Shown one piece after another: positions 11,903 to 22,075 of a stretch of DNA of 64,000 nucleotides. The translations under genes and the position numbers were made by a program. How positions within the stretch are numbered: position 1 is the first letter of the stretch; the number at the start of each line of letters is the position of its first letter. The notes under the pieces are model-generated. The model was not told the origin of the DNA. It made no database searches and saw only the letters and a list, made by a program, of their open reading frames with translations. This DNA comes from Chloranthus sessilifolius (lineage: Eukaryota > Streptophyta > Magnoliopsida > Chloranthales > Chloranthaceae), in the NCBI GenBank assembly GCA_021018995.1, contig CM037584.1, positions 174,486,317 through 174,550,316 of the forward strand. The letters run 5' to 3'.

Positions 11903-12425
11903 CAGATTGGGCGCCACGTGGCACCCAACTGATTTGATCGCACGGCCCAGCCATGTGTTCAAACACATATCCCCGGTCCTTTCTCTCTCTAATCTATCTA
12001 AAAATATATAATAGAGAGAGAAAAGGAATATGTATTACGTGCATTCAAATGCTAGATCATGTGTCGCATGGCACATGAACGCAAGTTACACCCATCCTCT
12101 AAGGGTTCACCCATCACATAGGGTTTTAGGAAAACTAATAACAACAATAAATAATAATAATAATATATACACTTTTCAAACCATTTTGCCCTTCAAAACC
12201 CAAGTCAAAGTTTCCCATCTACCGCCTGAACTTGAAGCATTGAAATTTTGCACCTTTGACTCATTTGAACGGTCGATAAATACTCTTTTGTTTATTTAAT
12301 TTTTGGATGGACTTGATTGATCTTGGGCAAGTTGTCGTGGCACCCTATCCCTTGGATGGGTGCCACATAGAGCCCAACTAGTTTGAATGCACGGATGAAC
12401 CTTGCGTTCAAACCCTTAGTCCCAG
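11903..12425. repeat. Family Y element copies with direct end repeats
   Basis: Both ends read GCCACNTG..GCCCAACT..TTTGA..GCACGG..GTTCAAAC in the same direction. The middle holds CAAAGTTT, CTTGAAGCATTGAAATT and CCTTTGAC words, which also occur in the other family Y copies. No coding capacity. Confidence 0.5.
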
Positions 12426-12426
12426 G

Positions 12427-12428
<2 letters not shown>

Positions 12429-12467
<39 letters not shown>
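12429..12467. repeat. (TA)n microsatellite
   Basis: Uninterrupted TA dinucleotides next to a family Y copy. Confidence 0.9.
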
Positions 12468-12471
<4 letters not shown>

Positions 12472-12479
12472 AATTGGAC

Positions 12480-12862
12480 AATTGGTTTGAACCAATATTG
12501 GGAGTGGTGGGTTAGAACCACAGATCACATGCCACATGGCATGTGATTCCAAAACACCACCAGTTTTGAGATTATGTGGCATGTGATCTATAAAAAAAAT
12601 AGTTGTTTTGGTAGTCAAAGATCAGGTACCACCCACACATCCTAGTGCATTGAATTCCCCCCCCCCCCCCCCTTGACAATGGTTTGGACGGTGTATATGC
12701 ATCAGACCATGCCCAAATTTTTTGGGTGGCTTCTAATCATCCTTGGGCAAATTGCCGTTGAACCCAATCCCTCGGATGGATGCCAGATGGCGTCTAACTG
12801 ACTCCAATCCAGCGCCTCGGGGTGGGTTTGAATCCATAGCCCCGAGCCCCCTATATATATAC

Positions 12863-12920
<58 letters not shown>

Positions 12921-13260
12921 CAGGGATTGTGCACTCCAATGTAGCCCAAAATGCTACACAGCAATCAGTTGGGCACCACATAACACCCATCCATGGGTCA
13001 AAATCTCGGGTTACCGATACGTATCGTCCGAGCTCCAAAACAATACATATCGGATGATACGTATCGGTACCAGTCCGTATCGAATGATACATGTATCGTT
13101 CGATACATTCAATACAGTTGAATGTATCGAACGATACATTCAATGTATCGTTCGATACCAATACCGATACGCATCGGTATCGGACGATATTTTGATCCAT
13201 GCACCAATCGCGAGGAATAGGTTCCATGGCAACTTAGGCAAGGTCGATCAGGTTTCATAC
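12480..13260. repeat. Further family Y copies, with TA tract and GATACGTATCGG block
   Basis: The segment 12500-12625 carries the GATCACATGCCACATGGCATG palindrome. The segment 12690-12845 carries CCTTGGGCAAATTGCCGTTG and GGATGGATGCCAGATGG. A third copy starts at about 12930 and appears to resume at 13195 after a block of GATACGTATCGG-type repeats. Long TA tract at 12862-12917 and a C14-type run at 12656-12672. All short open frames here are translations of simple repeats. Confidence 0.55.
13010..13197. repeat. GATACGTATCGG-rich repeat, copy 1
   Basis: Dense overlapping words of the type CGATACGTATCGG and TGTATCGNNCGATACA, both orientations intermixed, so the block is strongly self-complementary. 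Related blocks lie at about 17.33-17.59, 19.48-19.75, 56.59-56.75 and 59.6-60.13 kb. Confidence 0.7.
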
Positions 13261-13439
13261 CAAAAAAATATGTTTTTATGAATTTTTCGCTGTTAACCAG
13301 GTTGATGGGCCATTACCTTATGTTTGGCCCATGTTTTGAAGGGTAAAAAATCCAAAAACAATTTTTTAATCACGTTCCACGTGGCACAACACTCCAAAAC
13401 ATTGATGTGTAGCGTTTTGGGCGGCATTGCAATGCACCA

Positions 13440-13450
13440 TCAAATTTCGC

Positions 13451-13482
<32 letters not shown>

Positions 13483-13744
13483 AAGAAAGGATTTCGTCCT
13501 CCATTGGAGGATGCTCAAATGTCCTCCAAGATTGGGGAAAACCTCCAATTGGCACAGCGACACCAAATTGATGACACAAAAATGGGTGCATCGTTTATAT
13601 AATATTTATAAAAAAAATTGAAATCTCACCTCCACCATGTATTTTTTGAGCTTTGAAATCAGTCAAACTTTGATGGAAGCCTCACAAAAATTGATCTAAT
13701 TCATCCCTCCGTGCTCCATGTGACACTCAAACAATATTTGGCTG

Positions 13745-13745
<1 letters not shown>
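13440..13745. repeat. Half copy of foldback family 1
   Basis: Contains GTCCTCCAAGATTGGGG, AACCTCCAATTGGCA, TTTGAGCTTTGAAATC and CAAACTTTGATGGAAGCC in the order seen in the right arm of the element at 385-752. A short (TA)n(GA)n run precedes it. Confidence 0.6.
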
Positions 13746-13817
<72 letters not shown>

Positions 13818-13818
13818 A
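13746..13818. repeat. (TA)n(GA)n compound microsatellite
   Basis: TA dinucleotides run to about 13790, then GA dinucleotides to about 13818. Confidence 0.9.
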
Positions 13819-13819
13819 G

Positions 13820-14200
13820 GGTCTATGAGTTTGAAGTTCGAATGCATGGATGAACTCTTGCGTTCAAACCCCAGATCACATGCCATGTGGCATATGACCT
13901 CAAAAACAACACCCGTTTTGAGATCGCATGCCATGTGGCATGAGATCTATAAAAAATCCTGTTTTAGAGACTTTTTTTCCCTCCAAAACAGTGGTCAACT
14001 TTTGCCTACCACCTGGCAAATCTGGTGAATCGAAATCTGAGACCTTTGACCACATTTTGGACGGTGGATGTACACCTGATTTCATTTTCTTTTAAATGGC
14101 CTTGATCTACTTCGGCAAGTTGTTGTGGCACCCAATCCTGGATGAGTGCCACGTGGGCTCCACCAAATTCGAACGTATGGATCAACATGGTCTGAGGCCC
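13820..14200. repeat. Family Y element, near-complete copy
   Basis: It starts with TTCGAATGCATGGATGAAC and ends near TTCGAACGTATGGATCAAC, with the GATCACATGCCATGTGGCAT palindrome, CCTTTGACCACATTTTGG and GGCAAGTTGTTGTGGCACCC inside. Length and order match copy a (2517-2930) in the opposite direction. Confidence 0.6.
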
Positions 14201-14304
14201 TAGGCAAAAGTCTTTAGTAAAGCCCTTGTAAAAAAATTTAATAATATTCTTTTCTTGTAAAAAAGAATTTAATTAAAAAATATTAGTAGTTTTGCATGTG
14301 GTAG

Positions 14305-14660
14305 TTGGTACCACAATTTTTTCACGGCGAAAATCATTGACTGATTTGAATTAGACGATGGGTTTTTTGTTCCAATCTTCCTCACGATAGATCTGAAGAT
14401 CATGACGTGCCTAATAGACGGTCAGATGTTGATTCCACATGGTACACGTCCCTAAAAGTGATCGGCAACTCCTTTTCTCGTGATCTAGGTCACTTTTAAG
14501 GATGTGTGCCATGTGGAATCAACATCTGACCGTCTGATCTGCACGTCATGATCTTAAGATCTATCGTGAGGAAGATTGAAACATAAAACAATCTTCATCG
14601 TCTAATTCAAATGAGTGAATGGTTTCCATCCATGAAAATTTGTGCTACTTACTATTAAAC
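14305..14660. repeat. Palindromic MITE, family Z
   Basis: Two arms of about 150 bp face each other around 14470-14495. Shared stem words include TCTTCCTCACGATAGATCT, AGATCATGACGTG, GACGGTCAGATGTTGATTCC and TTTGAATTAGACGATG. No coding capacity. Related copies lie at 16.74-17.0 and 17.87-18.18 kb. Confidence 0.75.
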
Positions 14661-14700
14661 AGGTGAGAATAGCAATACCATTTTTTAAATACAAAAGAAA

Positions 14701-15682
14701 GGGTAGCAATTTTTGCAACCAAAGATTCTTGTTGTGGAACTATGATCCCACTGCCCACACTATTGGCTGCCTTGAATTAGAAGATAGAGATCGTTTTTTT
14801 GTTCCAATTTTTTACGCATTAGATCTTAAGATCATGTCCCAATTATCAAACGGTCAGATGTTGATTATAGATGGCAAACTTTTTCAAAGTGACCATGATC
14901 ATGGCCTACCATGGTGCATTTTTATCATATGCGATCGCATATACCATCAGAAAGGGTTGGATCGCATACACATGTGATCCAGGAAGTATGTCATGGCAAA
15001 CAATTGTATGTCATGACATACTATCGCATATGCGATAGTATGCGATATGCAATAGAATGCCATCGCATACAGTGTATGTCATGGCATACTTCTCCAACAT
15101 TGATATTTTTATTTTATTTTTTAGGCTTTTAGGCTTTTAAGCTTTTAGGCTTCCCCAAGGCCTATTAATATGGGGTTTCTCTTCCTAATGCAAACCACAA
15201 CTCTCAAAGGTATGTTTTGGATCTCTTTCCTTCTCTTTTGTATGGTCTACTTTATTTTTGTACTAGTTGAACTTATTTTTTATATTTTTCCTTCTAACTT
15301 ATGAGTTATATACTTATATTATATACTTTTATTTCTGATTTTAGACACTACAAAATTAACAGAGTACAAAATTAACACAAACATATTACTTTTCAATATA
15401 GGGAAACTTTGGGAATTTTTGGAGATTTTTTGGGATTTTTTTGAATTTTTTTGAAAAAAAAAAAAAAAAATTATGTCATGGCATAATGGCATATGCGATG
15501 GGCCATCACATAGGGTCACATATGCCATTTGATTACATTGGTGGTCCATGACCTCAAAATTTAATGTGTGCATGATTAGAATGAAAATTTACATCTAGCG
15601 TCTGATTTAAGGTTGTCGACGATGTGAACTGTGAAACCATCAATCGTGTTGTATGAATCTTTGGTTGCAAAGATTGTTACCC
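14701..15682. mobile_element. Non-autonomous DNA transposon, 28-bp terminal inverted repeats
   Basis: The left end begins GGGTAGCAATTTTTGCAACC and the right end is its near-perfect complement ending GGTTGCAAAGATTGTTACCC. The flanks AAAAGAAA and AAAAGATA agree at 7 of 8 bases, a possible target duplication. The left subterminal part matches family Z arms; the interior has clustered ATGCGAT/ATCGCAT and TGTCATGGCATA words. No transposase. Length about 980 bp; the superfamily could be hAT or Mutator. Confidence 0.65.
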
Positions 15683-15854
15683 AAAAGATAAAATTTTAGG
15701 TGGCTAGAAAATAGGGCTGTAGTTAAGGAAGATGCATAATTGAAATTTCACAATTTATTTTAAATAATGGGTATTATTATTTGCAACTAGACGGTAATAC
15801 GCCTTTATAATAGGAAAGATATTTTTTTAGAGGCCACTCCTAATTAGGAGGCCC

Positions 15855-16185
15855 GGGTGGAAATTAGGTAAACCGAACCAAATCGTTTCAGTTTCGGTAT
15901 CAGTTTCTGTAAACCGATAACCAAAAAGTGAAAATTGATACTGAACCGAACCGATCCATATATGTTTCAGGTCCGGTTCGGTTTTCTATTCTTTTTTTTA
16001 TTATTTATTTAATTTTTAAAGGGATTTTCGGTATTTTCAAATTTTTATCGGCTTTCTCTTCCTACTCTATCGGTTTCTCTTCCTACTCTATGGGTTGTCC
16101 GCATCCAAAACCGATACCGAACCGAACCCGAATCGGTTTCGATTTCGGTTCGGTTTTTATCGGATCGGTAGTGTCAATTTTTTTT
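15855..16185. repeat. GGTTCGGTTTCGG-rich repeat
   Basis: Opposing ACCGAACCGA and CGGTTCGGTTT words at the two ends make the block foldable. The same composition occurs in the hAT-like element at 20223-21263, so this is probably a relative of it, with ends I could not delimit. Confidence 0.5.
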
Positions 16186-16339
16186 TCCCGATCGAACTTT
16201 TCGTCCAACTACCTACCCTTTAATGGCTAACTCTTCCTACTAGCAAGCTAAAACCCTAATAAGCAAGTACCAATCAAAATCAAGGTAGCAATAAGGATTT
16301 CAAAATTAACAAAGTTTAGCCGCACATAGCATAAACAGT

Positions 16340-16400
16340 TGAGAAGCAAGAGAGAGCGAGAGAGAGAGAGAGAGAGAGACAGACAGAGAGAGAGAGAGCA
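16340..16400. repeat. (GA)n microsatellite abutting the exon 1 donor site
   Basis: GA dinucleotides with short interruptions run from about 16350 to 16398. On the coding (minus) strand this becomes a CT tract starting four bases after the exon, so the donor reads AAG|GTGCTCTCTC. Confidence 0.85.
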
Positions 16401-16401
16401 C

Positions 16402-16467
16402 CTTTAATCCAGCAGCTCCACCGCCGTACGATTCGTATTGGACGGCGTGTATAACCTTACCAGCCAT
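16402..16467 (-). CDS. Quinone oxidoreductase-like protein (ceQORH/AOR family), coding exon 1
   Basis: The first coding exon encodes 22 residues, starting MAGKVIHAVQYESY and ending GGGAAGLK, the signature N-terminus of plant ceQORH-like reductases; a methionine-alanine start and the GGGAAGL motif are typical of the family. The ATG at 16467-16465 sits in a GCCATGGC context, a good plant start. The exon ends AAG at 16402, followed by GTGCTC. It joins in frame to exon 2 at 3136 (HVEVPVP). No transit peptide is visible, which agrees with the family, whose members reach the chloroplast without a cleaved N-terminal peptide. The enzyme is expected to be a soluble or peripheral NADPH-dependent reductase of reactive carbonyls or quinones. 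Both exons lack frame damage, but the downstream two-thirds of the protein lies outside the window, so function of this copy is inferred. Confidence 0.8.
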
Positions 16468-16735
16468 GGCGGACCTTGAAGAAGAAAAAACTTGATCTTA
16501 TGCAGTAACGCAATGGAATCTAGGGTTTGTAGACGAAGAAGAAATAAGACAGATGAGAGGACACCCTCAGAGAGCCCACCTTTGAGTATTTGACTCTTTT
16601 GAGTGTCCATTGAGCATCTGTTGAAGATCAAACAGTGACCTTTCACTGATTTCTGTGCAGATTTTGAGGCTTGTGTTACTACCACACCACTTTATATTAG
16701 AGCCGCCTCACTTAAAACAAAGAAAAAGGTTCGTT
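16468..16735 (-). promoter_or_regulatory. 5' UTR and core promoter region of the oxidoreductase gene (tentative)
   Basis: On the minus strand a TAATATAAAG word lies near 16690-16700, about 225 bases before the ATG. Sequence up to about 16735 is free of the repeat families that fill the surroundings. Placement of the transcription start is a guess. Confidence 0.3.
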
Positions 16736-16737
16736 GA

Positions 16738-17005
16738 CTAAATCAGCCGATGGAGATCGTTTTTCGTTCATAATCCTCCCCATTCTTGAAATTATGGGCC
16801 AATTATGTTGATTCAATATACCATGCCTCCCACAACTGAATGTGAACCCCGGTTGATGAAATGCTATGCTCACATTCACCTTTTGAGATGTGTGTTATGT
16901 GAATTTAATAATTAATCGTCTAATTGTGTTTATAATCTCAAGATCTATCTATTGTGTGGAAGATTAGAATGAAAATGATCTTCACTATTTGATAAAAAGC
17001 AGTCA
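16738..17005. repeat. Inverted-repeat element, family Z, diverged
   Basis: Opposed words CCGATGGAGATCGTTTTTCGTTC / GAAAATGATCTTCAC, ATGTTGATTC / GTGAATTTAATAATTAATCGTC and CTCAAGATCTATCT place it with the palindromic elements at 14.3 and 17.9 kb. It sits just upstream of the oxidoreductase gene. Confidence 0.5.
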
Positions 17006-17056
17006 GCGGATTTTTCCTTTGTTCAAGTGAGGTGGCTGTAACATAAAGTGATACAT

Positions 17057-17305
17057 TCGTAACACCAACCATATTAAAAATTTTCAGTAATTTATTTGTT
17101 TATAAATAAGGCAACGGTCAGGTCCACCTGAGTGAACCAGATTTCATGTCCAACCAGCGCTTAGATATAGGAGCAATGCGGTCGTAACACCAACCTTATT
17201 AAAAATTTTCAGTAATTTATGTGTTCATAAATAAGGCAACAGTCAGGTCCTGAGTGAACCAGATTTCATGTCCAACCAGCTCTTAGATATAGGAGCAGGG
17301 TAACA
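17057..17305. repeat. Tandem duplication, two units of about 124 bp
   Basis: CGTAACACCAACC begins at about 17058 and again at about 17183. Both units continue with AAAAATTTTCAGTAATTTAT, ATAAATAAGGCAAC, GTGAACCAGATTTCATGTCC and TTAGATATAGGAGCA. No coding content. Confidence 0.8.
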
Positions 17306-17329
17306 AAAATCAAGGAGCATGGTATCAAA

Positions 17330-17590
17330 AATCTGTTGATACCAATACGTATCGGTTTTTTGGCAAACCAATACGTATTGGCTTTAATACATATCAGTAT
17401 CTCAACTTCGTATCGGAATCGGCCCGATACCAGCCCGTATCGGCCGATACATATCGGATATCGGTCTCGGCCAATACTCAATTTTTTTTCTTTCTTTTTT
17501 TTAATAGGCCGATACGTATCGATATCTGCCGAGTCATATCAGTCCTTCATGGAGCGATACTCGAGTCTGATACCAATTTTGACACCTTGT
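17330..17590. repeat. GATACGTATCGG-rich repeat, copy 2
   Basis: Repeated ATACGTATCGG and CCGATACATATCGG words in both directions, with a T-rich interruption near 17490. Confidence 0.65.
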
Positions 17591-17864
17591 ATAGGAGAAT
17601 CTAGACTTCTATGATTTCCATTTTTATAGGATGGCATGTAGTCAAGATTCTCCGACATCCAAGAGCTGGGTTGCAAGTCTGGTTAAACACGAAATTATGT
17701 TCAACCATTTGGACCTAATCATTTGCTCTCATAATTTTTGCATTTACCTTCTTAAGATATGTTGTATTTACACTCTACCCCAGTGTTTCAGCTATTTACA
17801 CTGCAGTCCCTGCTTTTGTGTTTCCTTTGTATTTTCTCCTTTATCGTGACCAATCAATCGTTGA

Positions 17865-18185
17865 CCATTATAAAACTAAACTTTGACTATTTGAAATTAG
17901 GGAGATCATTTTTCACCATAATTTTCTACCAAATGAATCTTGAAATCATGAGTCTACCATCAGACGGTCATATTTTGATTCACATGACAAACATATTGAA
18001 AAATGATCCAAGAATCATGCTTGATATGCACCCGTGATTATGATCACGTTTTATATTATCTTCAATATGAAATCAAAATCTGGTCGTCTAATGGCAACTC
18101 CTAGTCTCAAGATTTATTAAGTAGAATATTAATGTGAAAAATGATATCAATTATCTTATTCAAAGCAGTCAAAAAGTTTAATTTT
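17865..18185. repeat. Palindromic MITE, family Z
   Basis: Arms of about 130 bp pair around 18020-18040: AAACTTTGACTATTTGAA with its diverged complement near 18180, ATCATTTTTCACCATAAT with ATTAATGTGAAAAATGAT, and CAGACGGTCATATTTTGATT with AATCAAAATCTGGTCGTCT. Non-coding. Confidence 0.7.
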
Positions 18186-18189
18186 TTAA

Positions 18190-19475
18190 TAGTCAACAAT
18201 TGATTTGTTACTGTAGGGTAATGAGTAAAGGAAACACAAAAACAGAGACCACTATATAACTAGGTAAAATACATGAGGCAAAGTGTAAATACGACATATC
18301 TTAGAGAATAAATGCAAAAATCCTCATAATTATTTATATAACTCAAGATTTGAGGAGTGTACAAATTAGTAGAGCAACAATTCGGTTAACTAATTTAGGG
18401 CAATGGTCAAGTTCAACTAGGTTGAATCGGCTTTAATTAGATCAAATTTCTGAGTTCAATCACATCCCCAACCTTGGAAATGAGAGAATCGTGATTGTAC
18501 GTAATCCTAACAAAAGTAAAAATCATGAAAGTCAAGATTTTCTCATATCCAAAGAATGTGATGTGGTTGAACTTTAAACTCTGGCTCAACTTGGTTGGAC
18601 CTGAACATTTCCTACTAATTTAGCGCTCAATAAAAATTAGTTGTCAGGGAATTTAGCTCAGTGCGGTCATCACAACAGTCACTCGACTTTTTCGTTTCTT
18701 CACCCTCCAATCATAAAATTTATTCAATAATTTTTCCACCAAACTTTTTACCAAATCTCACAATACTTTTTTTGTTTTTTAAGAATTTTTTTATTGTGAT
18801 ATATGATTTAATCATACTACATATGAATTTTATAATTAAAAATTGTTAATAATTAAAAACCTAATCACTTTTTTATAAGTCAACTAAGCAATCACTTGTT
18901 AAAATATACTCGGATACATTTTAATCTCTACAGTTGCTCCCGCTCTTTGTGCGGATCATTATGCTGTGCCAAAAGTAAAACCTCTTCCCCTACAAGTTTA
19001 CACATATACTATATCTAGACTGTCTATGTCATATGGCATCCTAAAGACAGAACAAATAAATAAAAGTTCTAAAAATCTGTAAAATTCTCTACATTGAACC
19101 ATTTTGGAAATAGGATATCGACCCATGCAGCTCCTTGGTACACGGGTCTGGCACATGGCACCAACTCCTTTGTCAATTAACTAATATAATAGATCACAGA
19201 TGACGACAAGACCTGCTCTCCACGTCTAGCACTTGTTGGCATATACTGTACGTAACGTATCCGGGGTTATTGACTCGTGCAGTCGCGCATATATAACGTG
19301 GTGTAACGGATTTGTCTACTTTAAAGGCGTGTTTCATTGCATGCATTGAGACCCCAGAGACGTGTATTTGGAGGCATATGTGAGTCAATATGTGAAATTT
19401 AGGTGTATCTGGTAAGGTTTTTTAAGTCGACTTGTTATGTTTGGGTCTTTGGCCCGGTTGAGTTGGGTTGTGTCA
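18190..19475. other. Gene-free stretch
   Basis: AT-rich with several short open frames, none with a recognisable domain or signal. No terminal repeats or target duplications found. Confidence 0.4.
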
Positions 19476-19477
19476 AA

Positions 19478-19745
19478 AGTAAGGTATCAAAATAAGTATC
19501 GGTGTCGGATATCAGTTTGTTTGAGACCGATACGACTCGGCCGATACATATTGATCGATACTGATACGTATCCGCCTTTTTAAAAAAAAATAAAAATAAA
19601 AGAAAAGAAAACTCAATGTCGCGATCGAAACCGGAACTTATCGGCCGATATGGTATCAAATACCCGATACGGGATACCAATATGTATCGGTTTGCTGAAA
19701 AATCGATACATATCGCAGATATGTATTGATATCGGCCGATTTTTT
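19478..19745. repeat. GATACGTATCGG-rich repeat, copy 3
   Basis: Words such as CCGATACGACTCGGCCGATA and TACCAATATGTATCGG with a purine-rich interruption near 19590, parallel in layout to the copy at 17330-17590. Confidence 0.65.
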
Positions 19746-19859
19746 ATACCTGGTCAAAAGCCTCAACTATTTACCTAACTAAATCGTGCTCACGTTAGCC
19801 CCAAATTCAAACCTAAACCCAAATAAGGCTTGATACTTTTTTGTTATAACATATAATTA

Positions 19860-20010
19860 TTTGTATGAGGCCGGGGGATATGAGTTGGAATGCATGGTGG
19901 ATCCATATATTTGAATCAAGTGGGGTCTATGTGGCGCCCATACAAGGGTTCAGGTACCACAACAACTTGTCCGAGGAGGATCAGAGGCCACCCAAAAACT
20001 TAAGACATGA

Positions 20011-20076
<66 letters not shown>

Positions 20077-21335
20077 ACCATCGAAAATGTGGTTAAAGGG
20101 GCAAAATTCAATTTACATAAACTTTGATCATGAAAATAATTTAATAACGTCTTTTAATAAATCGCATGTCATGTGGCACATGACTCTAAGAGGGGTATTG
20201 TTTTGGGATCATGTGTCATGTGTAGGGTTGTGCAGAAACCGACCCGAACCGACCAAACCGACCCGAATTTCGGATCGGTTTCGGTTTTGGGACATATCGG
20301 TTCGGTTTCGATTTCGAAAAATAGAAACCGATAGTTATCGGTTCGGTTTCGATTTTAACGTTAAAAAATCAAAATCGAACCGATAAAAAATCGATAGTGG
20401 TGCATGCTTGAGATTGGGTTCTGTGAAGTTATTGGGATCTCGATATGATTTTTCTATTATCTGCATGCATGTATTTAGATGGATCTTGTTCATGCATTGC
20501 CTTCTGAATTGGTTTGTAAAAAATATGCTTCAATCACTTAGGTTCTCTGTTTTGACTTTTGTTTTTTCTTTATGCAAAAAATCTGAATATATATACAAAA
20601 TGTAATGAAAATATGAAATAACTATGAAGGGTCAAGTGTTATGAATCTGGTCGATCTGGATAATACATATTGGCAACCCATATCATGCATTTGAAAAATG
20701 TTTGATATTTCACAGATCAGAATATTGCTAAATTAATGGTTGAAAATTTTATGATTAACTGTCTAAAATTTGACATGCAATTAGATGGTTAAGGTTGTTT
20801 GACATTCTACTTTCGAGTTGTCTTCTATCAAATAACGGCCTATCTATGGATGATTGGATTGTAATACTGTATGGATTCATGTCGTCGAAACCTAGCAGTG
20901 TGTACTAATAATCGGTGCATCTGCCCATCGATCTGGACTGTCTGCTAGGTGCATTAATTTTTTGAAAATGTTCTTAGTCATCTGATCAATTAACTACTTT
21001 TGGATGGTTAATAACGAATTAGCGATATAGGCAACAACCTACAGAGTCTTCAGTGATCAAACTCTTATGAATTGGCAATGGCTTCCTAATAAAAAAGAAT
21101 TAAAAAATTGAGGTTTAGAAACCGAAAATCGATCGAACCGATAGTAATCGGTTCGGTTTCAATTTCAAACCTTATCGGTTCGATTTCGGTTTCATAATAT
21201 AGAAATCGATAGTTATCGGTTCAGTTTCGTTTTTGCCCCAAAACCGACCCGATAACACCCCTAGTCATGTGACATGTGATCTAGAATTCTAGTGCATGAA
21301 TTCATTCATGCACTCCAACCCATATACCATTTTTT
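19860..21335. repeat. Family Y element split by a hAT-like insertion
   Basis: The left part (19875-20222) has GGAATGCATGG, TGGGGTCTATGTGGCGCCCAT and a long TA tract (20016-20074), then an ATCGCATGTCATGTGGCACATG word. After the insertion the copy resumes at 21264 with CATGTGACATGTGATCT and ends near the ATGAATTCATTCATGCACTC motif. Confidence 0.6.
20223..21263. mobile_element. hAT-like non-autonomous transposon with 8-bp target duplication
   Basis: The element reads TAGGGTTGTGC at 20223 and ends AACACCCCTA at 21263. Both flanks are the identical octamer GTCATGTG (20215-20222 and 21264-21271), as hAT elements create. Subterminal regions of about 170 bp on each side are full of CGGTTCGGTTTCG words in opposed orientation; the middle is AT-rich with no transposase. 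Length 1041 bp. A fragment of a relative starts at about 21923. Confidence 0.85.
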
Positions 21336-21921
21336 TCTTTTTGTATATATATTGTTCAAATCCAAAATGGTTAACAAGTCAGGTCGAGATTTGAAAATGC
21401 AGTTAATTATTCTAACAAGTGTGGTTTAGGTCGATTTTAGATTGTTTACAAGCATAGTGACTAAATTCTCCGACTTTTTGAACAAAGTAACGAATGATTC
21501 ACAATTTTTTGAAAAAGGAATAAAATTATAATTCTTCGCGACTTTTTCGAAAAATTGTGAATTTCAAGAATTATCAGTAAATTTAAAGAATTATTCATGA
21601 ATATTCTAATATTTTACAAATTTTCTTATGTTTCAATTTTTTAATTTTCAATTAGTATATTTCTATAATTTTTATTTTTCTGAATTTTGACCGATTCTTT
21701 TCCGAAATTTGCCGAATTTTTTCTAAGTCGATTTATTCCCAACCCCGAATTGGTCACTATGGTTGCAAGTGTAGGTTCAGATTCGGGTGTAGTTAGCAAG
21801 TCAAGTACAATTCAGGATTTTTTTAACGGGTTGGGTTGATGCTCGGGTTACGGTTTAGAGGCTAATTAGTTGGGCGAGGTTCAAATCAAGAAATGAGGTA
21901 CATATTTAGATTCACCTTAAA
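21336..21921. other. Gene-free AT-rich stretch
   Basis: No repeats shared with the rest of the window apart from short GGTT/GGGTT-rich phrases (a possible decayed TAGGGCTG-type element near 21760-21860). Confidence 0.35.
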
Positions 21922-22075
21922 CCTAGGGCTATGTAGAAACCAACCGAACCGACCAAACCAACCGAAACCGACCTGAATTTCGGTTCGATTTTGGTTTTGG
22001 GACATATCGGTTCGGTTTCGATTTTAACATTAAAAAACTGAAACCAAACCGATAAGAAACCGATAGTGGTGTACA
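21922..22075. repeat. Truncated hAT-like end fragment
   Basis: TAGGGCTATGTAGAAACC followed by CCGACCTGAATTTCGG and ending near CCGATAGTGGTG follows the left 170 bases of the 20223-21263 element, then similarity stops where the copia remains begin. Confidence 0.65.

Larger units (their letters stand above)
3137..16401 (-). other. Giant intron 1 of the oxidoreductase gene (13,265 bp)
   Basis: It is bounded by AAG|GTGCTC at 16402/16401 and TTGCAG|CAT at 3137/3136 on the minus strand. The two exons read in frame and in the order known for this family. The intron contains an LTR chromovirus fossil, several copies of repeat family Y, at least two inverted-repeat MITEs and five TA tracts. Exon order and splice sites are seen directly; that the two exons are spliced together is inferred from family knowledge. 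Confidence 0.75.

Noticed and set aside
12865-13934. Open frames containing long IYIYIY runs
   Set aside because: They are translations of TA and GA microsatellites.
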